Shown here: positions 23,501 to 38,500 of the stretch, piece after piece
How the letters are laid out: each line of letters starts with the position of its first letter
Numbering within the stretch: position 1 is the stretch's first letter
Source: Panax quinquefolius
Taxonomy: Eukaryota; Streptophyta; Magnoliopsida; Apiales; Araliaceae
NCBI GenBank assembly: GCA_020205615.1
Contig: CM035170.1
Span: 38,414,143-38,478,142 of the forward strand
Reading direction: 5' to 3'
DNA length: 64,000 nucleotides
Translations under genes and position numbers: made by a program
Notes under the pieces: model-generated
What the model was told of the DNA's origin: nothing
The model's input: the letters and a program-made list of their open reading frames with translations, nothing else
Databases searched by the model: none

Positions 23501-26500
23501 AAGTTGAATATGAAAAGGAGGTATTAATCTTTTCAAATTGCTTAGGCGGCTAAATTCCCCTCCATTCTCTCTTTGGATGGCACCTCATGTGCCCAAACAA
23601 AGATTTCATCGGCCGAAATTTTTTCCCACAAAGAGAACAAATGGGTTTTCTAAAATCATCCCCATAATCATGTTTCTTCTTGTTCTTATCAAGATCAAAA
23701 TCAATCGAATCCTCTTCAAACGATTTCCCATGTTTCTTGAACACCATTTTATTTTGAATCCTCCTCCAACATTCCATCATACACCTACATAGTGAACAAA
23801 TCCATTATATTAAATCTTTCAATAAAGAATTACAACACACCAAACTAGGAAAAAAATCGCCATTCTTTACGGCTAACAACAAAGCCGCAACTTCGTTCAA
23901 CAAACCCTTTTTCTTATAGGCATCAATTAATAAATCAAACAGCAAATTATCAAATTTAGACCCATAATAGTCTTTACAACAACTAATAATTGAATCCGAA
24001 AATCGGAGAACCGGTTTGGATCATTCGCTCTAATAAACCATCGGCATATGAAAATTGCTTCGAATTACAAAGAATAACAGCAAGAATGAAAAAAGATTTT
24101 AAATTTGGAGGAGTAACCATTTGATGATCAGACCAACTGAAGAAATGGAGGAGGCGTTTGGGGTCAGCCGTAAAGTTGCTTGGAAGAACAGATCGAACCA
24201 AGTCTGCAGAGAACGACGACGCCGGAATGATGCTATACCTTCTGTGGACAGATCTATAATATTAACAGAGAGAATGCAGGGATGATGTGAAATAAATGTA
24301 AATTACCAAGTTTAGCCCTCTATAATCAATATTACAGGCTTACAGCCTTAGCCGGTCACTTTTGACCGGTTAAGGAAAGAAAGTGTGTTTTTTGTCGAGT
24401 GTAATTAAAGTTTGGGATGGACTTAGACACTTTTTTCAGTTTGGGGTGCAAAAATTAACAGTGATATAAAATTTGGGGTGCAAATTGTCTTTTAGTCAAA
24501 ATTTAATGCCCAAGATGGAATTTGAGATTTTTGTAAGTAAATTAAAGTTTAGTTAGTTGAGTGTAAGAAAAAAAAGTATAATTAGGTATTTGTAAGTTGA
24601 CATAAAGTATAGTAAAGAAAAAAAATTAACCCATATGTATGTATATATGTACATATATGTATATGTATCTACATATGTACATATATAATTTGATTTGGAC
24701 TCGGAATTTCACATAGGTTGTTACACATAGTACTAGAGTAGACTCTTAGAAGTTTGGGTTTTGTCATCCGATCGGGTTTGCCGAAAATGGGGACATGAAT
24801 GCGGTTAGTATTATCCTACAATGGATAGAAGACTGGAGGAGGGACATGAAGGCCGTTGGTATTATCGCACAATGGCTAGATAGATAAAGATTTGGGCTAT
24901 GTGTGGCTATGTATTCAAGTCTGACAAGGATGACAGACCCAACCCACATTGACATAGGCGGGATAATCTTATATGTATATAAAGACTCAAGTTACTACTG
25001 ATAGTGCTTTCAGTTATGACCTTTTGGGTGAGCCAATGTTGGGTTAAGATGACCAAATAAGATACCATTGAGCTAGTCGATGTTATAATTTTATTTGGAT
25101 GTTACTATTGTCCAAAGTCAGTCCCCATTATCATAGTAACAAATAATTACATTAATAACCAAATATTTCTCTCCAAATAACAATACAAAATTAAGAATAA
25201 ATTTCTTTATTTTCCTATTCTGTACGGCATCACTTCTTCAGGGAATTTTATACAAATGTACCTTACGAGGATGACCCCATATTTACCAGTGTCGTCTGAT
25301 CATGTTACAAGGTTTGAGTTTGGTTTGTTTATAACATTGGAATTTCATTATTTTAGTCCGTTTGATTATAATTCTTGATCCATAACGAGATAAAACTAAT
25401 TAAGAAATAACAGAGTGGCATGTCTTAGCGCTTGACTAATTACCGATCAGTTTTTTTTTGTCATTATTGTCTAAACAATGGCTTCTCTATTACTCTACTT
25501 TCTTTATGTTTAACAGCGCTCTTGCTTATGTTCCATAAACTACTTTCACCGTAGCTGTCATTTCTTTTATGTCAGTTTTCATATTAGTGAATATACAGTT
25601 TTAGACTTGTTAAAAAAATTTAAAGTTAGTTATATGTAAGCTGTTAATTCAAGGATCCCATGACTAAGCTAACCTTTCTCTCCAAGACATTGCTAATTAT
25701 AGAATCTCATCAGATGAAATCTGTACTTGAGATTACCGAAAAGCTCTTACCTTTCTACTTTTACCTTTAAAAATATGAAGAAGAGAAGCTTGAAAGTTAA
25801 TTTGAATAACCTGCATACTTACAGGGGGAATGGTTTTCAGGTCATGCAAAAGTTATGCTATCCCTGCTGCAAGATATTCAAGAGAATGACCAGAGACTAA
25901 CAATGTTGCAACTAGTGGACAAGATGAAGGTTAAGAACAAGGGAGCTGGTAAGTTGTCTGGATTGACTATATTTGACTTATTCGAAGAAAAGTCGGTTTC
26001 CTCCTTGGAAATGAGTCTAAAGTTTTCTTGAAATTACACTTATTGCACAGTTTTGGAGCACATTGTTGTATTTAATTTCTTATCGTAGGGTTGGTAGACC
26101 AGGAATTAACCAAATGAATTAGCTTAGTTAAAATCTTCTGAAAATATTTTGCAAAATTGCTATGGAAATGTTACTCTCCAAGTTGAAGGCTAAATCTATT
26201 GTAAATAAATGAAAAGGAAGACGCGTACATAGTTGTAATGGCGTTGCCTAAGCGTCTCTTAGGCGACGACTAGGCGTCCTAGCGTTGGAGAAGGGTAAGG
26301 CAACGCCTTGGACGCCGAGTTGCCGAAGCTCACACATTGGTAGCGGGCCCAAGTTAAGTGATCAAGTCATTCTTTACCATGACCCATCATAACCCATGGA
26401 CTTTTCCAATTACTTAAGTAACTCAACCCATGACCTTAACCTAACCAATGACCCTACTCTTTTGAATGAGAGTAATGCTCGTGAAGGAGACGGAAATGAC

Positions 26501-29500
26501 TTCGTAATTGATGATTTTGCTTGAGCTGTGACTAGAAACAGAGTAAAGAGTGGAAACTTTTTTATAGGGTTAGTTATTATGTTTTGGATTTTAGTGTATA
26601 TAAAATTTTATTGTGCAATATACTTTTGAAATAAAATAAATAATGTATAAATTGCACATTGTTAACGACTTGTCGTCATAAGGATGCCATGGCGGGCGCT
26701 TTATCGCCTAGGCGTCCTGGCGGTGAACTATCGTCGTGTCCCACCTTAGCGCCGTGACAACTATGGACGCATAAGATAATTGCTTTTGAGAAAAGACTCC
26801 TTCATATTTATGAAGGATCTTGCTCGAGTTAGTAGACCAGCAACGTTTGGATACTGCCTCAACAGTAGCTAGTAGTAGGTGCTTATGTTAGTTACTTCAT
26901 ATGTTAGTTAATTAAGTGTATAATTGTCTTGGTAATAGGAGAGTGAGCTAGTTACAAGTTTGAGAACTCCAGAATCAGGTAGGGATGTTGAATGTTGATA
27001 TTGTGAATCTCATTTCCTGTCTAATAGAAATTCTCTCTCTAAAATCTGGCTCTCTGTATCTTTATGCGAAGCCTACTTGCTCTCTCTAAATTCTTAATCC
27101 CTAATAATTATCCTAATCTCTGAATTCTATGTAATTCTGTTCTAAATCTCATGTCACAACCATCAGGTTGTAACTACGGTATAACTATAGCAGTGTCTTG
27201 GTGTGAACTGTTAATGATTAGCTTCATGCTGTGTTCTCTAATGCTACTTCAAATCCATCATAATCTGTTCTAATTCATTCATTAAAGTATCACTGGAGTA
27301 TACAGGCATACAGCAACAAATTCAAGCACGAGTAAGCTGAATCGAGGTGAGAAAAAACTGTAGAAATAATAAATTTCTTCAACCAAAATTGAAAATTACG
27401 TGAAACTCATCATCTCTGACTAATCTTCATCCCTCAAATTCAACTCAAATTTCATATCAGTTGTTTCCAACAGTTTTCTAAGATCAAATCTAGCATTAGG
27501 ATTTTACTACAATTGCACACAGACGAAGAGTGAAAGATTCTGCAAATGAAAGCAGAAAAGAACAAACTCTTTTCTACCCGGTTTATATGGTGAACCTTCA
27601 ACTTCATCAACTTTGAGGTATACTTGCTCAAATCTTGTTGAAATTTATCAGTCAGTCTCGCATTCATCAATTTTCTTTACAGTGGGTGTGATTCAATTTC
27701 AATTTCAAGAAATTTTCTTGTTCCCAGCAATTTTTGCCACATCACCAATTCAATTTTGATTGCTATCCAAACATAGGTTCTGATTGTTTATATACTTTGG
27801 ATAACACAATACGAACCTCACAATCAGTTTGTTTATCTGAACTCAGATCTAATACTCCTTTGAATGATGTTTTGTAAGTATTCACTATTCTTCAGCTCTT
27901 GCAATTTTTATGATCTGCTATGTTCACAACTTAAATATGAGCATTAACACAATGTTAAGCCATCATTAGCTTGGTCTAATTTGTTTGAAGCCTTGAGCCG
28001 CTTTTTTAAGCTCATTTACTCAGTAGGATAGTAAGTTTGAATGCTAATTGTGCTTAATTTGATTCAGTGACGAACCTAGGCAGGGCCGGGGACCCCCATG
28101 GCTTGTTCTGATTTTACAACAATTTTAATTATACCCTTACGCTTTTTGCTAAATTTTATTTATAATCCTATCAAATTTACTTGTATATAAACATTCCATC
28201 CGTTCTAAATATAAGATTAATTTTGATACTTTTGAAAAGTAAGTTTGATATATTTTTAATAATGATAACTCTTGTTATTAGTAGTACTTTTTAGTTAGTT
28301 TACAATTTTTATAGTTATTTGTGTTAAATTAATTGAATTCATTTCAATTTTAAATTTTAAAATATCTCATTTATTCAAGAAGTCAAAATTAATTCTATAT
28401 TTTAATGTGTGATATTCAACAATCAAAATGTAAATAAAAGGAAGACTAAATGACACTTTTATCCCTCCCAAGTCTGAATGTCAAAGTCGTCCCTAAAGTT
28501 TTTTTTTCTTCAATTAGGTCCTTAAAGTGGCAAATTGGTGTCAATTCTGTTCCTTTTCTCAATTTTTACCTAAATCCTCCTAAAGTTTGACTCGAACCAT
28601 TTTTGAAGGGAAAATTTGTCTTTTATTATTATTATTATCATCATTAGACGCAAAAAAATAAAATAAAATAAAAAATAATTTTTTTTAAAAAAAATATGAT
28701 TTAATTCTTAGACATTAACCCACCACCGACAATCCACCCATGGCCATCACTACCACACATCCCATCACCATCCAACACCAATCACACCCAATCATCCCTT
28801 CACAAACAAATCAACCATCACCCAACATAAACGAAGCAACCGCCATGCACCACCACCACAAATCACCTATCGTCTACCACAACCTTTAATTAAAAATTCA
28901 AACATTAAACAACACTATAAACAGATTTGGAGAAAAGGGAGAAAATTTTGAAATAAAAAAGTAGATCTGTCTTTTTCTGGAACCCTTCACATAATCTTTT
29001 GCAGCCAAGCCTCTCCGCCTTGTTCTTCATCATCTCGTCGAAACATCAAAATTCACTCCCATTTACCAACATTAAATGCTGCCAACAATCACACAACCAT
29101 CCGGATTGAGAATATGTAAGTTTTAATTGATTACCCAAATTAGGATTCATGCTCATTCAATGAAATAAGATCTGGGGATGATGGTGTTGGTGGGGAGGTT
29201 AGAATGGTAGTGGTGGATTTTGTTGGTTGATAGTGAATGATTTTAAGTGAGGATTGTGGTGGATTGTGGGTGAGGTCGGGAGTGGGGGAATTGATGATGA
29301 TGAACATGGGATTTGATGGTTAATTGGTGTTGAAATTAATGGTGAATTGGCGATGAAGACGGCAGGGGATGGCAATTGAATTTGAGAGAGATCGAATTGG
29401 TGATGACCAGGGGGAGGGGAAATTGAATTTGAAAGGGTTTGATAGAGATGATAAACAGGGGAAATATTTTGTTTAATGTGTTATATTTAAGCATTAATTA

Positions 29501-32500
29501 AAAAAATTTAATATATGTTTTATGAATTTTTTTACTCATTTCTCACCTGAAAATATATATTCTAATTTTTTATTTTTTAAATAATAAATAATTTTCAAAG
29601 TTTAGTTCTTTTTTTAATTTTTTTTGGATTAGTATAGTATATATTTTTAAAATTTAAGTTTGTTTTTGTATTTTAATAATATATATGTAATATATCTAAA
29701 AATTGGAAAATACAAGTTTGCCCTTTAAAAATGGGTCAGGTCGGACTTGGGTGAAAATTGGCAAAAGGAACAGAATTGACACCAATTTGCCATTTAAGGA
29801 CCCAATTGACGAAAATAAACTTTAGGGACGACTTTGAAATTCGGTGGCAATTTGGAGGGACAGAAATGTCAATTAGCCTAAAAGAAATTATGAGGTACAA
29901 TAAATACCTTTTCTAGTTTTTTGCATGTTTACAAACAAAACAAATTAATATATTAATACTGTACGTTTTTTATAAATATTTGGCCCCTCCTGATATGAAT
30001 TGCTGGTTCCGCCCCCCCTGATTTGATTCAACTCAAAAGCTACTGAACTGTTCTTGGAGCTTGATTTCATAGTTGTATGTAACTATTCTAATTTCTACTC
30101 ATTTACTAAAACAAAAAGAAAAAGGGAAAAAAGAAAACAAAGGAAAAAAAATTCTAGTGTAGGCACTAATTTGATCATATTCTTGCGCGTGGGGATTTTT
30201 TTATGAATCCCCATAAATTATCTTTCAAGGAAAATACCCTGAAACTTCCCAAACATGGACGAAAGCATGTCTTTTGCTTTTACAAAAGATGCACTAAGCC
30301 TCATTGGGTTACCGGGTTCCTTCATCCAGGTTGGTTTGATCAAAAGAAATTGGGGAGATATGCAATGCTGAACCACGATGGTTCATTAAAGCCTAAGGCT
30401 ATAATTTTGAACATATATACCTTAAAATAAAAATTTTGGAGTGATAATATTTCTAATAATGTATACTAGAAAGTTTAGTCTAGACAATTCTCTAATAGAA
30501 TACACACAAACATTAAGAAATAAGAATTATTAGGAACTACTAATAATTTCGGAATTACAAGTTGTATGCCCCAGGAAAGAGAAAGTAAAATGCTAATCAC
30601 AGCTATAACACTGCTGAGTTGCTTGGTAGTTTCTATTTGTGCGAGTTGTGTAACTATACAAGCAACTTTTGAGAGAACTGGAACATTAATATTTATAATG
30701 AGAGTCCATGCAATTTTTCTTGGAAAGTGTTGAGAAAGAGAGAAGGAAAGATATTTTCTATTATATTATATAATATACAATAGAGAGCCTTTATATAGGC
30801 TTAGAGTTGCTGTAGATTTGGAAAGTAAATCAACCCTCCCTTATTTATACAGTCCCCCTAATCATGCAACATAATATATCCTAGAATCCTTCTAGAATAT
30901 CTACCAACACATCCCCTCAAGTTAGGGCATGTATATCAATTATGCCTAGCTTATTACAAATATATGTAATTCTTGTAGCTCCTAATGTTTTGGTAAACAC
31001 ATCAGCAAGTTGGTCGCCAGTCTTGACATGACTTGTGAATATAATTCCTTGTGTCTTTGACAGTCAACTTCAATGTGTTTAGTTCTTTCATGAAACACCA
31101 GATTAGAAGCAATATGAAGAGCTGCCTTATTATCGCACCAAAGTTGCATAGGTACCAACTTGTTGAATCATATGAAGAGCTGCTCTATATTTTGATTCCG
31201 CACTGAACATAGACACAACAATTTGCTTCTTACTCTTCCGTGCCACGAGATTTCCTCCCACAAATACATAATACCCTGTAGTAGATCTCTTGTTTAATGG
31301 AGACCATGCCCAATCTGCATCCGAGAATCCTTGCACTCTATTATGTCCATAATCACAAAATACTAATCCACGACCTCCCTTTAGATACTTCAATATCCTT
31401 AGAATTGCATCCCAATATAAGGATCTTGGAGAGGATAAAAACTAACTACGCTAACAAGGCATTATATGGTTGTGTGGTTGTAAGGTAATTAAGTTTGTCC
31501 ACAAGTCTCCGATACCTATCTGGATTTTCCAAGAGGTCTCCTGTTGTTAACTTCTGACTAGTATCCATGGGTGTATTAGTTGGTCGACATCCTAATAAGC
31601 CATTCTCCAACAAAATCTAAGGTATACTTTCTCTGGGACAAGAATCTAAGGTAATTCAATCCCCAAAAACTATCATAGCTTTCCCAAATCTTTAGTGTCA
31701 AACTTTTGCATAAAGAAAGACTTTTAAGGTACTAATACCTTCTCTGTCATCCCCTGTAATTACAATATCATCGCATACACAACTAGTAAGATTCGCTCCA
31801 CTGAAATCTCCCGATGAAATATCAAATAATCACTAGCACACTTTGATAGACCAAACTCAAGAACCAACTCTGTAAATCTGCCAAACCATGCTCGTCAAGA
31901 CTGTTTCCCTTCTTGAACCGCACACACCACATCGCTTCTTGAACCGGTGGTGTATTGGTCCTTGAATCGTTCTATATACTTGTTTATTTTAATTATTTCT
32001 CCATATTTTATATATTTCATAGTATTATTATTTTTATGTAGTATTATATATATAATCAGAGTCACCCAACAAATATATTTTAATTATTTTTTACTTTTAC
32101 ATATCAAAAGTTAATTTATGAATATTTTTATATATAGTTGATATGATTAAAATTATAACAATGTTATTGAAATTTTAATTGAACATACATTCTTATATTA
32201 CTTGTTAATATTTCTTTGAGTTATTTTAGTGAATGTTATAATAATGTGTGTTGTAAAAATATTAAACTATTTTCAATTTTTTTAAAAAAAAATATATATT
32301 TTATTATGTGGTTTTCCTCCTTCATAAGTTTTGAAGAGAATTAGTTATGTAAAGAATATGGTGGAAAAGAAATTAACATAAGTAACACAAATCATCAAAT
32401 TAAAACATGGAAACTAAGTAAACCAAATAGTTCGACGCCTAAGTTCAAAACATCAATAAAAAACAAATTAACCAAATGAAACTAAGTAAACAAAGACAAA

Positions 32501-35500
32501 ATCAATAGTAAATCACTCCTCCTCCTCTTCTCCATATCCCTCCAAGACTTGCTCTCCATCTGACTCAAACTCATAATTCTCATCTTCCTCTTCGTTGTCA
32601 TCATTTTCTCGACACAAACTCGCCTTCATCTAGTTCTCGCACATTTCTACCACTTCTTCTAGGTAGAAGGACCTCATCCGCTCCCATAGCTTCCCCAACC
32701 ATATCCCATGAAGTCCCGAACCCTACCAACTTCATCGTCACCACCTTCAACAATCCATCCTCAGGCATTTGTTGCTTTCACTAGTAATTAAGACATCCTT
32801 CTCCTTTACCCTTCTTTTCTTGTCGACAAGTTGGCATCGAATCGACATACACTAGGTTGTTCAACCTTGTCAGATCAAGTCTATTCCTTTTCTTCGTATG
32901 TATCTATACATTAAAGAAAATTCTCAAGTTAATAATTCTAATACCCTTATTAAAAAATTACAACATATAATAAAGAGAGGGAATATGTACTACTCCCTCA
33001 AAAGTGCTCCAATTCTCTCTCACACCGGATGAACTCAAGTCAAAGAGAGAATTCTAATGGCCATTTTTTCAAGTCAGTGTATGATTGCTATATAGTTAGA
33101 CCACCATCCAACTAATCATGAAAGAAGCACAATTCAACGAGTAATTTAGTACTAACTATAAGTTACTTGATTGAAAAAAAAACTAAGTTACTAACTAAGA
33201 AAAGAAAACTAGAAAAGTAATTACTAAGTTACCCTTGATCATAAGTGTCATTGTTTTTCCTCACATCCTTTCATGCCAATGGTCTACCAAATCCACCCTC
33301 TTTGTTCTCAGATTTCAACAACTCTTTATCGATAACCTCATTTTGAACTTCAAAATCATCGGGAAGAAAGATTCAACACAAGTAAAAACACCATCCATGA
33401 TAATTGGATCATCTTTCACGGTAGATCCTCAAGAGGTAAAATGGATTCAAAAAGTAAGTCGTTAAATGCAATGGACTATCGTCGACCTAAGCTTTTTGTG
33501 TGTCAACGACTTGTAGTATCGGGCCAGTAGTTACCCTCATTTTGTTCAGATGCCTCTTTGATATCTTCTTTCGCTTTCTTGAGCTCTCCATACACAAAGC
33601 CCATCGAGGGCTTCCAATCCCCATCAACAAGACGAAGAACCATCACTAATGGAGCAAACACTTTCAAGCAAAGAGTTACACTATTCCAAAACGCCAGACT
33701 CATCACCGTAGTAAATGCGGCTTTTCCTTTCATGGTCTTCACCCATGGAAGAGCTCCCCATTCATCGGGTAGTACACATCATCTTCAACTCTTGTTTTTC
33801 TCCATCATACTTTCATGATTGTCAAGAAGGCGGTTGCAAATCTAGTAACACCCTACCACTACGCTCTCTTTTTCAGATGTTTTCTCATCAATGCCAATGT
33901 TCTATGATGACCATAAATAAATATAGTGAACTTTTCGCCCTTTTCAATAGTGTCTTTGAACTTTTGTTGCTTTCCAATCCCTTCAAGCATGAGGTTTATT
34001 GTGTGCGGGTCGCATACGAGGTCCAAAACATGTGTGGGTCTCGCCTTCAACAATGTCGCCGCCGCCATATTATTAGAGGCATTATCCGTGACTACTGGAT
34101 TACATTTCATACCTAACTTCATCAATGCACTTGTCAACATAGCCAAATATATATTCAGCCGTGTAAAGCGACATTCTCCGAATCTTCCTCCTTAAGAAAG
34201 AAAACAAGTCCCTACCCTACAATTAACACATAAATTCATGATGCTTCTTCTTTTTTCTACGGTCCAAGCATCGGCCATGATAGAGCATCCCGTCAAGCCC
34301 ACTCTTCTTCTTCTTTGCTTTCGAGTGATTGTTTCGTTCTTCCACCTCCTCCTTCAACAACGGCCCCTTAATTGTATCGATTGGGGTTGGAAGCTCGCCA
34401 AATATACCCACCGCCTCAACAAAGCGCTTAAAGCTATCATGTCAATAGCATGAAATGGAATAACCGGCCATACATCCATCGAGCCAAGTACCTATTCACA
34501 TCACGAGTTCTCTCTTTCCAAAGTGCATCATTCATGTTTTGTTGTCGATCTTCTTACTTCAGACTCAACCGGATCGATGGCCCTCAGATATCTATCCATG
34601 GGACCAAGATAATGGGGCCTCTTCCTCGACCCTAAAACTTCAACTTCTTCGCCTTCATTTCCTTTCTCGAATTGCTTCCACTTCCACTTCCGCCTAACAT
34701 TCACGCCATCTATCCTCTCTCTCTCTCTTTTTAGTCACGCTTGTCAAGTGCCATCTTACACTTTTCTTTATCTTCCTCGTCGACTTGGGGCATGATGCAT
34801 GATGCTACATTTCCTCGAGATATTTATATGTGTTGTTTCAATCTATAAACTCCTCCACCATACTCTTTGTCACACAATTTCAGATCTCCAACGATCCTTG
34901 TTGTTAGGATTTACAAGGAAGCCATATTCCCATCCAATATCATCTCAAGCTCTTTTTAATATCGAACACTCGTAAGTATTAGAGGGTCAAGACAAAGATG
35001 GTGATCGAGCTATTGATAGATAGTGATATTATACCTATGCATAAAAAATATAAATCATCATTTCTCCAAACCCCATAAATGATTTTAATAATTTAATTTA
35101 TAATCAAGTTGAAAAATTTAAAAATTAAAATGAAATATTACAATTAACTAAAAAATTAACTAATTTAATTTATCCAACCTTTTCTTTAATGCCCACTAAG
35201 GAACTAATTAACTAAAACCAAAAAAAAATCAAGATTTGTATTTGTATTTTAAGCCTTTAAGCCTTATATCAGTATGCCTTATAAGTTATAAGCCTTATAT
35301 TAGTATTTGTAAACTGCTTAAAAAAAAAAAAGCGTCGGGCAGAGGGAGGTAGGGTTTAAAAGTTATAAACAAAATCCATAAATTACACTATGGCCCCAAA
35401 CATTTCACATGTTCTGTTTTTTCGATTTGTTCCGATTTGCCTCGACTTTACTGACTAATCGTCGACTTGATCCCGACTAAGTCGGCCAACGACTAAATCA

Positions 35501-38500
35501 ACTAACTAGGGATTGGTCGACTCGGCGACCCTCCGACCCCGACCTAGTCGTCGTCTAGGCCGACTTTTAGAACACTGTTTCTAATGGAATTATTATGAAT
35601 TAAATTTCATAAATAATAAGAGTAATTCACTTAATTTAAATAGTGAATTAACGTCAATGTTCTAAAGGGCGCTAGGCGGGAGGCCGCCTGGAACCTGGGG
35701 GGCCTAGGCGGGATTTTTTATTTTAAGACAATTTTAATATTTTATCTTACATTATTCTAACAAAACAATAATATAAAGTAAAATAATCTATAATAAAGAT
35801 AATAATTAAATTATAGAATTAGTAGTAATTGCACTTAAGTAGTAAGATATATATCCATTGCTTGAAATAATTAAAGTATAGAATTAGTGTTACTAGTAAG
35901 TAGTAACTAGTAAGTAGTATCTTGATATCTTCATGTATATAATTATATACGTACTTCTTTCTCTCTCAAAAATTTAAATAAATGTTATTTTTAAAAATTA
36001 GTGTGAAGTTTATGTATACGCATTTCTTTGACGTATTAGTTTTATTCATAAACAAAATTGGTATTAAATAATAAAATTTAAAATTTTAAGAATTCAATTC
36101 AATATTAAAACTTAAGAAACTAAACATAAATTTAAGAATTATATTGAATTAAACTAAATATTATAAATGTATTATCATTTATATAATTTCAAGTTGGTAC
36201 AAGTTAAAAAAATTGCAACTATAATAAAATTATCCATTTTGACTTGATCTTGTTCACTTCTTGTTGTGATTTGATATGCTACAACTTGCATTAAGAATAT
36301 GGTAAATCATTAAAAAAATAAATATATCAAGATCTGGTTTTGGTAGTAATTTCAAAAAAAAAAAAATCTCCGCTTAGGCCCCGCCTAGCGCCTAGGCCGA
36401 TTTTTAGAACACTGATTAACGTAAATATATTTGTTTTAATAAAATGAGAAAGCAATGTGTTACATATAAATGTAATATGTTAATGTAATACGATTATGAA
36501 TTTCGTATATGGTTAAAATATGGGAAAAAACACATTTAACCAACTGTGGTTGTAGTGTTTTAAGCAATTAGCCACTGTGCTTTTAAAATATTCAATTAGC
36601 CCACTATACTTTTTAAAAATGTTCAATCAAGTAATTCCGTCCAATTTTGCTCACGGACGTTAAAAAATTGGGGGGAAAAAGCACATTTACCCCACTATGC
36701 TTTTAAAATATTCAATTAGTCCACCGTACTTTTTAAAAATATTTAATCAAGCAATTCCGTCCAATTCAGCAATTCTTTCCTCTCCAATTTTTTAACGTCA
36801 ATAGATCTGAGCATTGAAAAGTTGTATTGATTTTCAAGTGTTATGTTAAAGGTAAGTTCTCTTCTCTCATAATCAAATCAACTATTATGAAAATTTGTAA
36901 ACTTTCATATATATAATGTTTTCTTCCTTTTTGTAAGTTGTAAATTTTTTAATTTAATCCTAAATATAACATCTTTTTCGGCTTAAATATGTAAGTTATT
37001 TGTAAGTAATATATTTATATAGTGAGATTTCAAGAACTTTGAAAAGTAATAATCATCTAATTCTAAAATAGCAATCGAACAAGTGCTGCAGCTGCACTAC
37101 CTTCTCTTCTCTGTCCAAATAACATTGGATTAGTTAATGTTCTTTTTCGGCTATATTAAGATTATTTAAAGCACATTAATTTAAAAGTTAATCAAAATAT
37201 TTTTATTTATAAGCATTAAAATGTGCTATACCTATACGTACCTGTTCTGTGCTCGTGGTGGTGTGGTGATCATGTAGTAATTTAATACAGATGGTCATTC
37301 ACATTGAAATGTGCTATTATTAAGTAATCATAATTGGTAGGACTCATGCATATATAAATGTAGAAATTAAAATTAACGTTTTTTCCCTCCTACTTGCTTT
37401 CTCAATAGTAAAAATAATTTATTAAATTATTCCATTAAAATATTTATTAGCACTGTAGAAACATACCAAATATTCATTGAAAGAAATTTCAAAGAATTCG
37501 CTTACTGGATTAGAACCATGAAATTACACTATAAAAGATGCTAAATGCACTTATAACTAGTGAGACACGTCATTTGTATTTTATTTTTTAAAGCCACGTA
37601 GGAAAATTGGCCCAATTTTTAAACGTTCGTGAGCAAAATTGGATGAAATTGCTTGATTGAACATTTTTAAAAAGTACAGTAGGCTAATTGAATATTTTAA
37701 AAAAACAGTGGGGTAAAGGTGCTTTTCCCCCCCAATTTTTTAACGTCCGTGAGCAAAATTGGACGGAATTGCTTGATTGAACATTTTTCAAAAAGTACAG
37801 TGGGCTAATTGAATATTTTAAAAGCATAGTGGCTAATTGCTTAAAACACTACAACCACAGTGGGGTAAATGTGCTTTTTCCCGTTAAAATATTTATGGAA
37901 TAAAATAAATATTTGACGGGAGTTGTTATGAGATAATTTATTTAAAGTGTGATAATATTGATGGAATGGGAAATATTCTAATTTAATTAAATAATTAAAT
38001 TAGTGAATTAATGATTTGTTAAATAAAATTAGAGTTATATTGGTTAAGTAATTTAATCAAATAAAGTGTGACATTTGTGAACCATATGATAAGGGGGATT
38101 ATTAAAATAAATTAGTAAGAGGTGGTTTGGGTTCTAGCCAAATATGACCTAGAGACCCTTTGTATTTGCAACTGCCGTGACTCTTTGTATTGGTAATTGG
38201 CTAAGCCACGTTTAAGTTGAGCTTCAGTTTATGTTTACGCTATAATCCTAAGGCTAATAGTTAGAATACAGAGAAGAAGAGAGGAAGAGAGAAATTGAGA
38301 AGAAGAGAAGAAGAAATTCTATGTGAAGGTTTGAGAATCAAAGAAAAACAAGAAGATTGTTCGAGTTTTCTAGCTAATCAAAGTTAATAATCTAGTTTTA
38401 AACTCTAGTTGTGTTTTCTTAAAATTAATTCGCTGTAATTGAGTTTTGATGATGAATTTCTTGAGATGTTGTATATATATGTTTATTGGTATGAATAATC

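Larger units (their letters stand above)
22370..24497. mobile_element. Pack-MULE carrying C2H2 zinc-finger and PPR gene pieces
   Basis: Left end GACTAAAAGACAATTTGCAC and right end GTGCAAATTGTCTTTTAGTC are perfect inverted partners; the arms stay similar for about 170 bp and include the palindromic GGTCAAAAGTGACCGG. The target duplication is a perfect 9-bp AAAATTTAA (22361-22369 and 24498-24506). Inside, on the minus strand, are a ZAT-like zinc-finger piece and a PPR piece; on the left is an unassigned segment (22530-22990). No transposase is present. The same terminal family appears truncated at 58786. Confidence 0.93.

Noticed and set aside
30203..30430. Possible copia gag zinc-knuckle
   Set aside because: Cys/His spacing does not fit CX2CX4HX4C as written and no neighbouring gag sequence is present.
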